From: Candidatus Binatia bacterium
Lineage (GTDB): Bacteria; Desulfobacterota; Binatia; UBA12015
Length of the DNA: 64,000 nt
NCBI GenBank assembly: GCA_029248525.1
Contig: JAQWJE010000016.1
Coordinates: 62,001 to 126,000 of the forward strand
Direction: 5' to 3'
This document shows, piece by piece, positions 25,684-34,761 of the stretch (positions are counted from its first letter, which is position 1; every line of letters begins with the position of its first letter). The position numbers were made by a program, and so were the translations under genes. The notes beneath the pieces were generated by a model that worked only from the letters and a program-made list of their open reading frames with translations, had not been told where the DNA came from and ran no database searches.

Positions 25684-26547
25684 ATTCAATCCGGCCGGGC
25701 CGGGGGGCGGATCCCTGCGGTCCCCGAGGTGGTCGTTGCTTTCGTCGAGCGCCGAGCAATTCAGTCGAAAACCGAGGATCCCGGCCGCCACGGTCATGGC
25801 GAGGCTGACCCAAAAGAGCTGGGGGAGCGGGCCCCAATAGATGCGGTAGGCGTGCTCGGCGCGCCAGAATTCCAGAATCGTGCTCGAGGCGGAGAAGAGA
25901 AAGAGCAGAATCACGCCAAGCTCGCCCTCGTAGCGCCGGTGGGGACGCCTCCAGAGAAGAATCGCCGAGATCAGCAGGCCGACTCCGGCAAAGTAAAGCG
26001 GCAGCGGGTGGACGGGATGAGAGTGCGGGGCGCCCCGGTCCAGCACGCCGGCTTCGATCTGCGAATGGTAGGTATAGCTGTCCGAGGGCAGAGAGATGCC
26101 CCAAGGGAGGTCGCAGATCTCGCCGTAGCAGCATCCATTGAGGAAGCAGCCAAAGCGGGCCAGGGCGATACCGATACCGACGGTTGGTGCGAGACCATCA
26201 ACAAAGCGGCCGATCGGCAGGCGCAAGGCCCGCAGGACGAACCAGCCGCCGATCGTGAGGCAGGCGATCGCACCCGGTGCATGGAGGCCGCCGCTGCTCA
26301 GGCGAAAGAGCTTTGTGGGGTCGGCCGCAAAGAAGTGCCATTTGGTGATGGCGAAATGCAGGCGCCCACCGGCGAGCACAATGACCATCATCAAAAAGAT
26401 GGCGATCAGGACTCGTCCCGGGGGGAGTTGCTCGCGGACGATGGTCCAGCGCAGGCCGAGGCCGACGCAAATCACGATGGCCAGTCCTACGAGCAGGTCG
26501 TGGCTGGCGATCGTGCCGAGAAAAGGAAGCTCAAAGCGCGTGAGCAC
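25663..26547 (-). CDS. Lgt-family prolipoprotein diacylglyceryl transferase paralogue
   Basis: 294 aa with about seven membrane segments. The signature region ARFGCFLNGCCYGEICDLPW corresponds to the Lgt block GRxGNFxNxExxG but carries the GCC variant seen in Lgt paralogues of several former deltaproteobacteria. HPVHPLPLYFAGVGLL matches the conserved histidine-rich QLYE-like region (HP.P.YE in Lgt), though the glutamate is replaced. It may transfer diacylglycerol to a subset of lipoproteins, or act on another phosphatidylglycerol-derived substrate. Whether a canonical Lgt exists elsewhere is unknown. It converges on and overlaps the UbiA gene. Confidence 0.72.
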   Translation of the reverse strand: MLTRFELPFLGTIASHDLLVGLAIVICVGLGLRWTIVREQLPPGRVLIAIFLMMVIVLAGGRLHFAITKWHFFAADPTKLFRLSSGGLHAPGAIACLTIGGWFVLRALRLPIGRFVDGLAPTVGIGIALARFGCFLNGCCYGEICDLPWGISLPSDSYTYHSQIEAGVLDRGAPHSHPVHPLPLYFAGVGLLISAILLWRRPHRRYEGELGVILLFLFSASSTILEFWRAEHAYRIYWGPLPQLFWVSLAMTVAAGILGFRLNCSALDESNDHLGDRRDPPPGPAGLNSPEAQK

Positions 26548-26584
26548 GTTCTATGTCCGATCGGGCTGGAGGTATCTCACAACC

Positions 26585-29500
26585 TCAGAAGGCGCACTCA
26601 CATGAGCCCCCCGCCGTCGAACAAGTACCGCCGCATACCCCGCAGGCGTCGCCGGTCTGACAACCGTCCGTTGAGCATTCACCCGCGGTGCAGGTGTCGA
26701 TCGTGCAGGTGTTCCCATCGCAGCTGGCCGGGCCGTCGGGCTTGAACTGACAGTCACTCTGACAGCAGGTGTTGCCGTTTTCCGAGCCATCATCGCATTG
26801 CTCGCCGGTCTCGACCGCGCCGTTGCCGCATACCGGCTCCGGGGTGGGTTCCGCTGTTGGCGTCGGTGTCGGCGTCGGGACAGGCGTCGGCGTCGCCGGG
26901 GGCGCCTCGGTAGGTTGCAGACACCAGAGGTCGAGAGTGCCGGTATCGCCAGCAGCAGCATCGCTCACTGCCAGAGTCCACTCGCCGCCCAGGTTTTGCC
27001 CATCAAATGCGGACAAGGGGTTGTTGGGGACGAAGGTGCCCGCGATGGTGGGCGTTCCATTGCTGCATTCATCCTCGACGGCCGCGGAGGCTTCGTCGTC
27101 GAGGAGCGCCTCGATATCATTTCCCGCACAGCCCCAATCGCTCGCACCCGGGTTGCCGGGTCGATCTACGAGGACCACGCTGGTGCCCGACTCCTCATGG
27201 GTGAGGGTCACCTGAAGGTCGCCGACCCAGCTATGGGTAATCGAAACCGACAGGTTCAGATCGGCAATTGTGCCCGAGGGCGGCAGATTGATGCTGTCGG
27301 ACAAGCTGCCGCCAGCGTCCGGAATGGCCGCTTCCGGCTGGCTGCAGAGTCCTGCAGGGGTTGGTGCCGGTGTCTCTGTGGGTTTCGGACTTGGCTCCGG
27401 GGTTTCGGTCGGCCCGGGCGTTTCGGTCGGTGCCGGTGTTTCGGTGGGCTCGGGCGTCTCTGTGGGTGCTGGTGTTTCGGTCGGCTGTGGCGTCGGTGTG
27501 GGGGCAACGCCCCCTTCGCAGGCAAACACCCGCAGATCGTCGACATACCAACCGATGATGCCGTTACAGCCGTCGGTGCCAAGCTCAAAGCGCAAGGCGA
27601 TGGTGTCGCCCGGATTGGCGAGGCTCGCCAGGCTGATCTGGGATTGGCCCCAGCTGCCCCCATTGGACCCGCCATCGGTGCCCGAGAAGGCTGGCTCGCC
27701 GGTATTCGGGTTGTCACTCGTCTTCAGCGTCGCGTTGTAGGAGTTGAAGCTGAAGGCGGAGCCGGGAATCAGGCTCCAGGTGCCTCCGTTGACCGAAATC
27801 TTCACGTTTGAGCCATCCCACTCAGTCTCGGTCGCGACCCAATGGTCAAAGGCGATGCGGGCTGTCGTGATATCTGCGGGCAGGGAGATCGACGGGGACT
27901 CGAGGACGAGTACGCCCGCTTCGGTGTCCGCCCCGCAATTGCCGACCACGACATTGGGAACAAACATGGCCGAGCCGGATCGACTCCCCGGCAGGCTCGA
28001 TTGGATCGACCAATCCGGTGCATCAAATGTGGATGGATTTGCGACGGCTCGCGTGGTTGCTGTCCAGCCCGAGGATCCGCTTTCCCAATCCTGCAGCAAA
28101 ATCGTATTGGGTGCGTTGCCGCTGCACAGCGCCGGGGCATCCGCGTCGAGAAGGGCAGCAAAGGAGCAAGGGGTCTCGTCGCGCAGTTCGGTCGCCTCGA
28201 TCGCGTTTGTTACCGCCTGGCAATCCGCAGAAGTGATGGCGGGACCGGTGCTGCCCCAGGGGCCGGCACCCGTCGTGAGTTCGAAAAGTGGCGTCCCGAT
28301 CAGATCGGTACACGAGGTTTCCAGCGCCGTGGCGAGATCATGAAAGTCGCTGGCCGCCTGCAGGTAGGTAACCGCTGCGCGCCAGAAGATATGGGAGGCT
28401 TTGGGGATGCCCAGCGCAGCGATCGTTTTGCCATTGTACTGGCCACCATCCACAAGCAGCGCAAAGGCATGATTGGGGACGCCCGAATTGATATGAACGC
28501 CGCCCGCATCGCCAGTTTGGCACCAGTAGTCTGCCGATCCGACCCGTCCGGGATCGCCGTAGCATTCCGGCCGCCACATATCGCGAATCGCGCCGCCAAA
28601 TGCCCAATCGTCCTCGCCGGAAAGCCAGCGGATCGTATTATCGCCCTTGGGGGAGCCGTTGCCGAAATCGGAACAGAGGTTGCCGGCGACCGCCCGCAGG
28701 GCGTTGGGCGTATCGGTGCCGCGACCATTGAGCATATCCACGACTTCGCCCCAGATGTCCGAGTAGGCTTCGTTCATCGCGCCCGATTGCCACTGGTAGA
28801 TGAGGTTGTTTGTTTTCTGCGTGTAGCCGTGGGCCCACTCGTGCGCGACGGTGTCGTCGGCGGTGACACCATCGCAATAATTGGTCGATACGCCATTCCA
28901 GGTCGCGTTGGGACAGCTGATATTCGGGTCATTGTTGACCGTGAGCATCGTGGCATCCAGACCGTCGAAGGACAGATAGGCTCCGTTGGTCATGCTCGCG
29001 AACAGATTGTAGGACTCCTTGGCCCCGTCGATCTCGTCCTGCCAGGCCGAGACCTGGGCTGTGGTCCCTCCGGCCCAGCTATCGGTGATCGGATCGGGGT
29101 CCCCGTCTTTCCAGACGCGATTGGCGACACTGGATTCTCCGACTTCGCGTTTGAGGGCTTCGTGAATTCCCGAGATCTGAGCTACCCGCTCGCCACTCTG
29201 CGCATCGAGAAAGAGGAACTCGCGAATGTTGGCGTCGGTTGCCTGAACTTCGATTTCGAACACCAATCGGAGTTCGGGTGTTTTTCCGCTGAGCAGGCCG
29301 CGTGGGAAAACACGCAGGCCGTGGTTGGTTGCGTTGAACAGCGCGGGGTCGGCGGCACGCTGCCGTGCGATTTCCTGCAGGGCGAGTTGCGAAGCGGTGT
29401 CGGGCGCGAGGGCCGCTGTCGTTCCCAGATCTGCGGGAACGGGCACGAAGGTGCCATTGACCATCGTCAACCGCCCGCTGGCGTCGAGGTGCGCCCGCAG

Positions 29501-29866
29501 ACTGCTGCCATAGACCGGGACTCCGCGATGCACCTGCCGGTAGGCGACAGTCTCATGCCCGAGGAAGTCGGTCTTCGACGAGATTTCTTCGAGCTCCTCG
29601 TCCGCGTTTCGAATACCAAAGAGGTTGCCGTAGCCCGCGAAAAAGGCGTTCGCCTTGCTCGTGGCGGAGGCGTTCCGTGCCTGCATCGGGGCCAGATCAA
29701 TGCCTTGATCGACTTGCACAAATCGAGCTGTTCCTGTGGCGGGGCGCGGTTCGCTCCGGACGTTCGCTCCAACGGCGCTGCGGAGTTGCGGAAGGTCACT
29801 TCCCCAGGCGAGCAAGGGCAGGGCGGGTATCGCCAACAGCGCGGCTAGCAGCAGACGTTTTGTCAT
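26585..29866 (-). CDS. Secreted thermolysin-family (M4) metallopeptidase with P domain and Cys-rich C terminus
   Basis: 1093 aa. In order: signal peptide (residues 1-22), FTP/PepSY propeptide (about 30-240), M4 catalytic domain (about 250-570) with zinc site HEWAH at 342-346 and third ligand Glu366 in MNEAYSD, and [11 protein letters not shown] further on; a jelly-roll/MAM-like domain (about 590-784); a Pro/Thr/Glu linker of PTETPAP/PTETPEP repeats; a proprotein-convertase P domain (about 845-985, [19 protein letters not shown]); a second PTPTP linker; and an 82-residue module with 15 cysteines. All catalytic residues are present, so it should be an active secreted endopeptidase. The terminal module is nearly identical to that of the next gene upstream. 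Confidence 0.9.
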   Translation of the reverse strand: MTKRLLLAALLAIPALPLLAWGSDLPQLRSAVGANVRSEPRPATGTARFVQVDQGIDLAPMQARNASATSKANAFFAGYGNLFGIRNADEELEEISSKTDFLGHETVAYRQVHRGVPVYGSSLRAHLDASGRLTMVNGTFVPVPADLGTTAALAPDTASQLALQEIARQRAADPALFNATNHGLRVFPRGLLSGKTPELRLVFEIEVQATDANIREFLFLDAQSGERVAQISGIHEALKREVGESSVANRVWKDGDPDPITDSWAGGTTAQVSAWQDEIDGAKESYNLFASMTNGAYLSFDGLDATMLTVNNDPNISCPNATWNGVSTNYCDGVTADDTVAHEWAHGYTQKTNNLIYQWQSGAMNEAYSDIWGEVVDMLNGRGTDTPNALRAVAGNLCSDFGNGSPKGDNTIRWLSGEDDWAFGGAIRDMWRPECYGDPGRVGSADYWCQTGDAGGVHINSGVPNHAFALLVDGGQYNGKTIAALGIPKASHIFWRAAVTYLQAASDFHDLATALETSCTDLIGTPLFELTTGAGPWGSTGPAITSADCQAVTNAIEATELRDETPCSFAALLDADAPALCSGNAPNTILLQDWESGSSGWTATTRAVANPSTFDAPDWSIQSSLPGSRSGSAMFVPNVVVGNCGADTEAGVLVLESPSISLPADITTARIAFDHWVATETEWDGSNVKISVNGGTWSLIPGSAFSFNSYNATLKTSDNPNTGEPAFSGTDGGSNGGSWGQSQISLASLANPGDTIALRFELGTDGCNGIIGWYVDDLRVFACEGGVAPTPTPQPTETPAPTETPEPTETPAPTETPGPTETPEPSPKPTETPAPTPAGLCSQPEAAIPDAGGSLSDSINLPPSGTIADLNLSVSITHSWVGDLQVTLTHEESGTSVVLVDRPGNPGASDWGCAGNDIEALLDDEASAAVEDECSNGTPTIAGTFVPNNPLSAFDGQNLGGEWTLAVSDAAAGDTGTLDLWCLQPTEAPPATPTPVPTPTPTPTAEPTPEPVCGNGAVETGEQCDDGSENGNTCCQSDCQFKPDGPASCDGNTCTIDTCTAGECSTDGCQTGDACGVCGGTCSTAGGSCECAF
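26588..26833 (-). repeat. Shared Cys-rich C-terminal module, copy 1 (protease)
   Basis: Encodes the last 82 residues of the protease, from [16 protein letters not shown] to the stop. It has 15 cysteines at the same positions as the copy at 29961-30206; by hand alignment 62 of 82 residues are identical with no gaps. The GEQCDDG start resembles the Cys-rich repeats (DUF4215-like) of myxobacterial surface proteins. Confidence 0.85.
27351..27510 (-). repeat. Pro/Thr/Glu linker repeat in the protease gene
   Basis: Encodes a run of PTETPAP, PTETPEP and PTETPGP units between the jelly-roll and P domains. At the DNA level it is a degenerate 21-base tandem repeat, so the copy number may vary between strains or be mis-assembled. 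Such linkers usually act as extended, protease-resistant or glycosylated spacers. Confidence 0.75.
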
Positions 29867-29912
29867 CAGAGGACCTCTTTCCAGACCCTTTCCGGCCCCA
29901 ATTATCAGTATC

Positions 29913-29938
29913 GCGGCGAAGCCTCCCGGCTTCGCCGC
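29913..29938 (-). promoter_or_regulatory. Perfect 11-bp stem-loop between the dihaem protein and protease genes
   Basis: Arms 29913-29923 and 29928-29938 are perfectly complementary around a four-base loop. No T-run follows on the minus strand, so it is more likely an RNA-stability or processing element, or a weak attenuator, between the two co-directional genes (91 bp gap) than a full terminator. Confidence 0.6.
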
Positions 29939-29957
29939 TCATGATGGGCCGTTTTTC

Positions 29958-32900
29958 TTAAAGGACGCAATCGCAGCCGCCGCCAGCGGTCGAGCAGATT
30001 CCGCCGCAAGGGCCGCAGGCTTCTCCGTCGCGGCAGCCACCCGCGCTGCACTCACCTGCGGTGCAGGTGTCGATGGTGCATTCATTACCGTCACAGCTGG
30101 CCGGCCCGTCCGCCTTGAACTGGCAGTCTGCTTGACAGCAGGTGGCCCCGTTTTGTTCTCCATCGTCACATTGCTCGCCGGTCTGCACGATGCCATCGCC
30201 GCAAACGCCGGCCGGGGTCGGCTGAGGCGTGGGGGCAGGCGTCGGCGTCGGGCCACCCGGGAAGCTGAGCGGATTGGCCGGGTCGGTGCCGGCGTCTCGT
30301 TCGTCCATGTCGAGGAAGGAATCCAGATCCCTGTCGATGCCCATACGGGTGCCCGATCCGGGAGGAACACAGGTGTAGGTGACCGAAACGTTGAAGGTCT
30401 CAGGCAATCCGAGAATGACACTCGCGGGGAAGGTTGCGCCCCGGTCGGTGAGGAAAGAGTTGCTGCCGGGCTGATACACGGTGCCGCGGTGTTCTTCGGT
30501 TGTGGCTCCGTTGCCCTGAATCACGCCTTTGGAAATCACTTCACAATCGCCGGCCGCAGCTCTGGTCAGCATCAGATTCACACGGTCGAGATCTGCGGTG
30601 GGAGCACCCGGTCGCAGTGTGATCTGCTGTCCGACGATGGGCGCCATGTTGGAGTCAAAGGCCAGAGACATGGCTTCCAGATTCCGCTTTTCCTGATCGC
30701 TCAACCCAAAGACAGGGGCACTGAAAAACGTGAAGAGGGTGTCGATTGCGCCATCGTGGAGATAGCCGCTGCCGCGGACCTGATCGCCGGGTTGATTGAA
30801 CATCCCGACCTTCTGATACATATTTCGTAGGTGGGGGATCTTGAACTCTTGCGTTTCCCCTTCCTGCGAGGAGTCGCCGTCGGTCCCAAAAAAGCCGGCT
30901 GATCTGTCCGAAGTATGACAGGTGTTGCAGTTGCCGACGCCATCGGTGTTGCGGCCGAAGTAGAGGGCCTCACCCTGGGCCGCGATGCCGGTATGCACCC
31001 GGTTGAACGACATCTCGGGATTGGGTGGATAGATGATGCCCATCGCGAAGGTGGCAAACTGCTCCATTTCTGTCGGTGTGAGTTGGCTGCTGCGTCCGAG
31101 GAGTCCGACGAAAGCAGGGTTGAACTCCTGAAATCCGCCGAATTCGTTAAAGGCTCCCGTGCCATTTGCCCGGCTATTCGGTTCCTCTTCGGCGCGACTT
31201 TTGTCGCCGCGCCAATGCAGAGGGCCGTGGCCCTCCATGCCGCGCAAGGATTGTGTGGTCATTGCCCCCTTGAGAGCACTGAAAGGCGACGGGTTGCCGA
31301 TCTGAAAAGGATTCAAGTTCAACATCTCATGCTCGTCCGGATTGCCGAGGTTCCACGTCAGGCTGTCGAAGTCGCCAGAGATATGGCACGAGCCGCAGGA
31401 TTGCGTGCCGTTGTTCGAGCTATTGGTTGCGTCGTAGAGGAATTTCCGGCCATCGGTGATGCTTGAGGGCTCGGGGTTGTGAATCGGAATATGGAAGGTC
31501 TCGGTCTCCGAGACGATGTCCACCACCGAGATTCCATTGTCGAATCGAGTCTGGACGTAGAGCTGGTTGCGCGTTTCGTCGAGAACCAAACCACCGGGGC
31601 CGCCGCCAGTGATGGTGATCTGATGATTCTCATCGGGAACGAAGGTTCCCGCTTCGAGCTCGGCGGTGTCGTAAACCCCCACCTTCCCCGATCCGAAAGC
31701 GGCGACGTAGAGAGTCGTGCCGTCAGCAGAGACCACCATTTCGAGCGGCGTGGCCAGACTGCGCGATTTGAGCGCCGGATCAGCCGGGATCTGCGAGAAA
31801 TCAACGTGGGTATTCAAGGCCCAGGGCGTGACCGCACCGTTGGTCGGATCGATGACGGTGATTCTGTTCTCATGGAGGTGCCCCTGCACCGTAGTGCCGC
31901 GGGTGCCGGATCCTTCGAAGCGGACTTCATTGAAGGCCTCGGTGTTCGAAACATAGATGTTGCCCGACTGCGGGTTGGTCACCATGTTGAAAAGGATGGT
32001 GCCCACGCCGGCAAAATCGTCGACGAGTTGTATGCTGGCGAGCGAGTTTCCCGACACGTCGAGGGCAAACACATCAAGATCCGGGAGGCGGAACTGGATG
32101 GCGTCGTTCCAGCTGCGGCCCAGTTCGTCTTCCCAGGCGCCTGTCTGAATGTTGAATTTGACGATGAGCCCGACCTCGGGGCCGGGGTTGCCATCGGCGT
32201 CGGTGTTGGGGGCGGGAACTCCACCCGGCAGGTTCAGGCCATTGATCTGGCAGGGACCAGCGGCGGCGCCACCGTCACAAACCAGTGGCTCGGTTACGAC
32301 CGTGGTCTGGTTGCCAGAGTGAAAGGCCGCCGAGTAGACGGTCATCCCGTCGGGGGATACCGCGAGGGCACGGGGAGTGTCGCTGAATAATTGAAGGATG
32401 CGTGCCCGGTTCGCCGCGAACGTATTGGGCGTCTGCTGCGTGTCGAATACCCAGACATCGTGTCGTCCAATGCCGGGAACCGAGTAGTCGGCATCAATCA
32501 GGCTGTTCTGTCCGCGGTGTGCCGTGGTCACAAAGGCAAAGCGGCCGTCGGTCCCGGCAAAGACGATATCCCTTGGCTCGTCACCGACCAGCAGAGTTCT
32601 TGCGACCTCGATTTGGGCACATCCGGTGGCCGTTGGATTTGCGTCAAAGGAGACCACGCTGACCGAGTCCGAGAGTTGATTGACAACCCAGGCATCGCCG
32701 CTTTGGGGCTGGACGGCCACTGCGACGGGATCGAGGCCGACCGGGATGCTGCACTCGTGGACCGGAAACCCTGCAGAAAGATCGAAAACCTCGAGGTGGG
32801 CATCGGGGATATTGGTCACCAACAACCGGTTGCCATCGAGGGTCAGGGCCATCGGCCGCACGGCTATGGATTCGAAGTTCGTGTAAGTCTGCGCTCCGGC

Positions 32901-32963
32901 GGGCGCGGTCGTCCAGGTCGCTCCAATAAAAGCTATAAAAAACAGTAGTTTGTTGAGTTTCAT
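29958..32963 (-). CDS. Secreted beta-propeller/dihaem cytochrome c peroxidase-like protein with Cys-rich C terminus
   Basis: 1001 aa. A signal peptide (cleavage near PAGA) precedes a YncE-like propeller (about residues 28-480) with blades such as RPMALTLDGNRLLVTNIPDAH and ALAVSPDGMTVYSAAFHSG. A MauG/CcpA-type dihaem region follows, with CGSCH at 523-527 and CNTCH at 679-683; LRGMEGHGPLHWRGDKS lies between them. Then come a short PTPAPTPQ linker and the 82-residue, 15-Cys module shared with the protease. The architecture suggests an extracytoplasmic haem enzyme that oxidises or peroxidises a substrate at the cell surface; the substrate is not apparent. AGGAGG lies about 9 bases before the ATG. 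Confidence 0.85.
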   Translation of the reverse strand: MKLNKLLFFIAFIGATWTTAPAGAQTYTNFESIAVRPMALTLDGNRLLVTNIPDAHLEVFDLSAGFPVHECSIPVGLDPVAVAVQPQSGDAWVVNQLSDSVSVVSFDANPTATGCAQIEVARTLLVGDEPRDIVFAGTDGRFAFVTTAHRGQNSLIDADYSVPGIGRHDVWVFDTQQTPNTFAANRARILQLFSDTPRALAVSPDGMTVYSAAFHSGNQTTVVTEPLVCDGGAAAGPCQINGLNLPGGVPAPNTDADGNPGPEVGLIVKFNIQTGAWEDELGRSWNDAIQFRLPDLDVFALDVSGNSLASIQLVDDFAGVGTILFNMVTNPQSGNIYVSNTEAFNEVRFEGSGTRGTTVQGHLHENRITVIDPTNGAVTPWALNTHVDFSQIPADPALKSRSLATPLEMVVSADGTTLYVAAFGSGKVGVYDTAELEAGTFVPDENHQITITGGGPGGLVLDETRNQLYVQTRFDNGISVVDIVSETETFHIPIHNPEPSSITDGRKFLYDATNSSNNGTQSCGSCHISGDFDSLTWNLGNPDEHEMLNLNPFQIGNPSPFSALKGAMTTQSLRGMEGHGPLHWRGDKSRAEEEPNSRANGTGAFNEFGGFQEFNPAFVGLLGRSSQLTPTEMEQFATFAMGIIYPPNPEMSFNRVHTGIAAQGEALYFGRNTDGVGNCNTCHTSDRSAGFFGTDGDSSQEGETQEFKIPHLRNMYQKVGMFNQPGDQVRGSGYLHDGAIDTLFTFFSAPVFGLSDQEKRNLEAMSLAFDSNMAPIVGQQITLRPGAPTADLDRVNLMLTRAAAGDCEVISKGVIQGNGATTEEHRGTVYQPGSNSFLTDRGATFPASVILGLPETFNVSVTYTCVPPGSGTRMGIDRDLDSFLDMDERDAGTDPANPLSFPGGPTPTPAPTPQPTPAGVCGDGIVQTGEQCDDGEQNGATCCQADCQFKADGPASCDGNECTIDTCTAGECSAGGCRDGEACGPCGGICSTAGGGCDCVL
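29961..30206 (-). repeat. Shared Cys-rich C-terminal module, copy 2 (dihaem protein)
   Basis: Encodes the last 82 residues of the dihaem protein, from [16 protein letters not shown] to the stop. Cysteine spacing is identical to the copy at 26588-26833, and the segment between ([20 protein letters not shown]) is nearly unchanged. The two copies are more alike than any other part of the two proteins, pointing to duplication or conversion of a C-terminal cassette. Confidence 0.85.
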
Positions 32964-33303
32964 TGGATGGCCCTCCTAGGCTTTTTTACTGACACGGGGC
33001 CCAGAGGCCCTGAACTTTATGGCTTCACTACTATACGGGTGCCGACTGCGTCCCGTCCAGTTTTTTCTCTATACGTTTCTCTATGTCAGATGAAGATCCA
33101 TGCGCGATCCGCGGGTTTTTCCTCACCTGAGTCCGCATCCACTATCCAGTCACGGGGCGAGTCGGACTATGTTCAGGCGGACCAAAGGTTTGTCTTTTCT
33201 TTCGGACGGACGCCTCGGCTCCCCGCCTTTCCGGATCGGTGGTCCGGCCGGGGAACTTGAGCGCATCGCGTGCCCCGGCGAGGGGTTTCCCGCCGGCTGA
33301 TTT
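32964..33303 (-). other. 340-bp intergenic region upstream of the dihaem protein gene
   Basis: No supportable gene. It should contain the promoter of the dihaem-protein/protease unit. A small GC hairpin, GGGCC-CAGA-GGCCC, lies near 32997-33010, and pyrimidine-rich, T-rich stretches at 33055-33075 may belong to the promoter or an untranslated leader. I see no confident -35/-10 pair. Confidence 0.5.
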
Positions 33304-33762
33304 TCAGGCGGGCATCTGCAGCAATTCGACCAGGGCACTGCCTTGGTCGGCGGGGCCCTCGAGATAGGCCCAGGCCACGCCGATCTCGGGCATCTCATGC
33401 TCCCAGATCGGATGGAACCCGAGGCCGCGGAGGCGCTCCATGGGTGCCTCGATCGAGTCGACGCGGAACCGAATATGGTGGATCCCCTCGCCGCGCGTCT
33501 CGAGCACTTCGCGATGCGGACCTTCCCCGCTTTTGACAGCGATCAGCTCGATTTCCAGATCCCCGGACTTGCCGAACGCAATATCAAGCGTCAGATCGAC
33601 TCTGCGGCCTCGATAGAGGGTATCTTTGAGCGCAGATTCCATCCGCTGAAAGGGTCCGAAAAGTGGTTCGAAGGTCTGCAAGGCCTTCTCCATATCGTGA
33701 ACGAGATATGCGACCTGGTCGATCGGCGGGAGGCCCAGAGTTTTGGCAATCGTGTCGGACAT
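33304..33762 (-). CDS. VOC-family (glyoxalase/bleomycin-resistance fold) protein
   Basis: 152 aa from ATG 33762 (GGAGACC upstream); the longer frame to 33801 lacks a start signal. It contains the paired beta-alpha-beta-beta-beta units: IDQVAYLVHDMEKALQTFEPLFG in the first and GIHHIRFRVDSIEAPMERLRGLG in the second, with the histidine and glutamate positions (HHIRF, ALVELLQ) used for metal binding in the superfamily. It could be a lyase, epimerase or dioxygenase. It lies downstream of the GST gene on the same strand. Confidence 0.82.
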   Translation of the reverse strand: MSDTIAKTLGLPPIDQVAYLVHDMEKALQTFEPLFGPFQRMESALKDTLYRGRRVDLTLDIAFGKSGDLEIELIAVKSGEGPHREVLETRGEGIHHIRFRVDSIEAPMERLRGLGFHPIWEHEMPEIGVAWAYLEGPADQGSALVELLQMPA

Positions 33763-33828
33763 CTTAGTCGGTCTCCATGGGCGGTCTGCCCTTTTGCGCA
33801 AAGCTTGTTCTGTCCGCGACGATAGATT

Positions 33829-34689
33829 TCAGAAGCCGACGACTTCCGGCAAAGTCGCGCCGCGCATTTTTTGCACCAAATGGAATCCTTTTCGGAACCA
33901 CACCAGCGGAGCCGGCTCCCGGACTTCCTTGCTGAACTCGGGCTTGCGGTGCAGGGCTTGGTACCACGTTTCCACTTTCGGATGTAACCGAGCCATCGGA
34001 TAACCTCCCGCGAGCAGGCGGTGCACGTAGATATACCAGGCGATATCGACCACGCTCAGCGTATCGCCGAGGAGGAATCGATGCTCGGCCAGCGTCGCTT
34101 CGAGTCCCTGCAGGTGGCGTCGAAAATTCCCGGCGGCCTCGGTCGCTTGCGCATCCGTGATTCCATGTTCCGCCATTTCCCTCCAGAAGCGTATTTCGAC
34201 CTCCTTGTGCGGATCGCGTCGGCCGTCGATTTCCCCCTCATCTTCGGCAAATATCTTCAGCGACGAAGGTTTTTTTCGGACCACGAATTGCGGGAATAAA
34301 AACCGCATGGTCAGGGTCCGGATGTCGAGGTGCAGATCATCCTCTTCACGCAGCAGGGCGGTCGCCTGGGCCATTTTCCCATCGGGGATCAGCGGTGGTT
34401 CCGGGAAAATTTCCTCCAGATAGGCGAGAATATCGTTGCTCTCGATGATCACCCGCCCGTCGTGCACCAAAACGGGCACCAGTCCGCGCGGATTGATCCC
34501 CAAAAACCATGGCGAGTAGTTTTTCTGGGCGGGAAGATTGACCGGATGCGATTCCCAGGGAATTCCCTTCAGGTTGAGGAAGATCCGGGTTTTCTGCGAG
34601 CAGGAGGACCCGCTGAAGTGCAGCAGGTGAAGGCCTTTCCAATCGAGAACTTCCCGGGTGCGGATTTCTTTTTCATCGAGTTGTGGCAT
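33829..34689 (-). CDS. Glutathione S-transferase family protein
   Basis: 286 aa from ATG 34689 with AAGGAAA upstream; a frame open to 35118 runs antisense through the divergent gene and is not used. The N-terminal thioredoxin fold has HFSGSSCSQKTRIFLNLKGI (Ser/Cys near the glutathione thiol) and IESNDILAYLEEIFPEPPLI; the C-terminal helical domain has LLGDTLSVVDIAWYIYVHRL. It is longer than typical GSTs (about 210-230 aa) through an inserted segment near residues 115-160. The role is probably conjugation or reductive dehalogenation/isomerisation of an electrophile. Neighbouring VOC and DUF7064-like genes suggest a small catabolic or detoxification unit. Confidence 0.83.
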   Translation of the reverse strand: MPQLDEKEIRTREVLDWKGLHLLHFSGSSCSQKTRIFLNLKGIPWESHPVNLPAQKNYSPWFLGINPRGLVPVLVHDGRVIIESNDILAYLEEIFPEPPLIPDGKMAQATALLREEDDLHLDIRTLTMRFLFPQFVVRKKPSSLKIFAEDEGEIDGRRDPHKEVEIRFWREMAEHGITDAQATEAAGNFRRHLQGLEATLAEHRFLLGDTLSVVDIAWYIYVHRLLAGGYPMARLHPKVETWYQALHRKPEFSKEVREPAPLVWFRKGFHLVQKMRGATLPEVVGF

Positions 34690-34761
34690 GGCAAATTTCC
34701 TTGATCCTTGACAATTCGAGCTACGGTCACGAGGGTCCAAGGGCATCGAAAGGATAACCTC

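Noticed and set aside
27842-29848. A 668-codon plus-strand frame opposite the protease gene
   Set aside because: It is antisense to a clear M4 peptidase with intact zinc site. Long antisense frames are common at this GC content.
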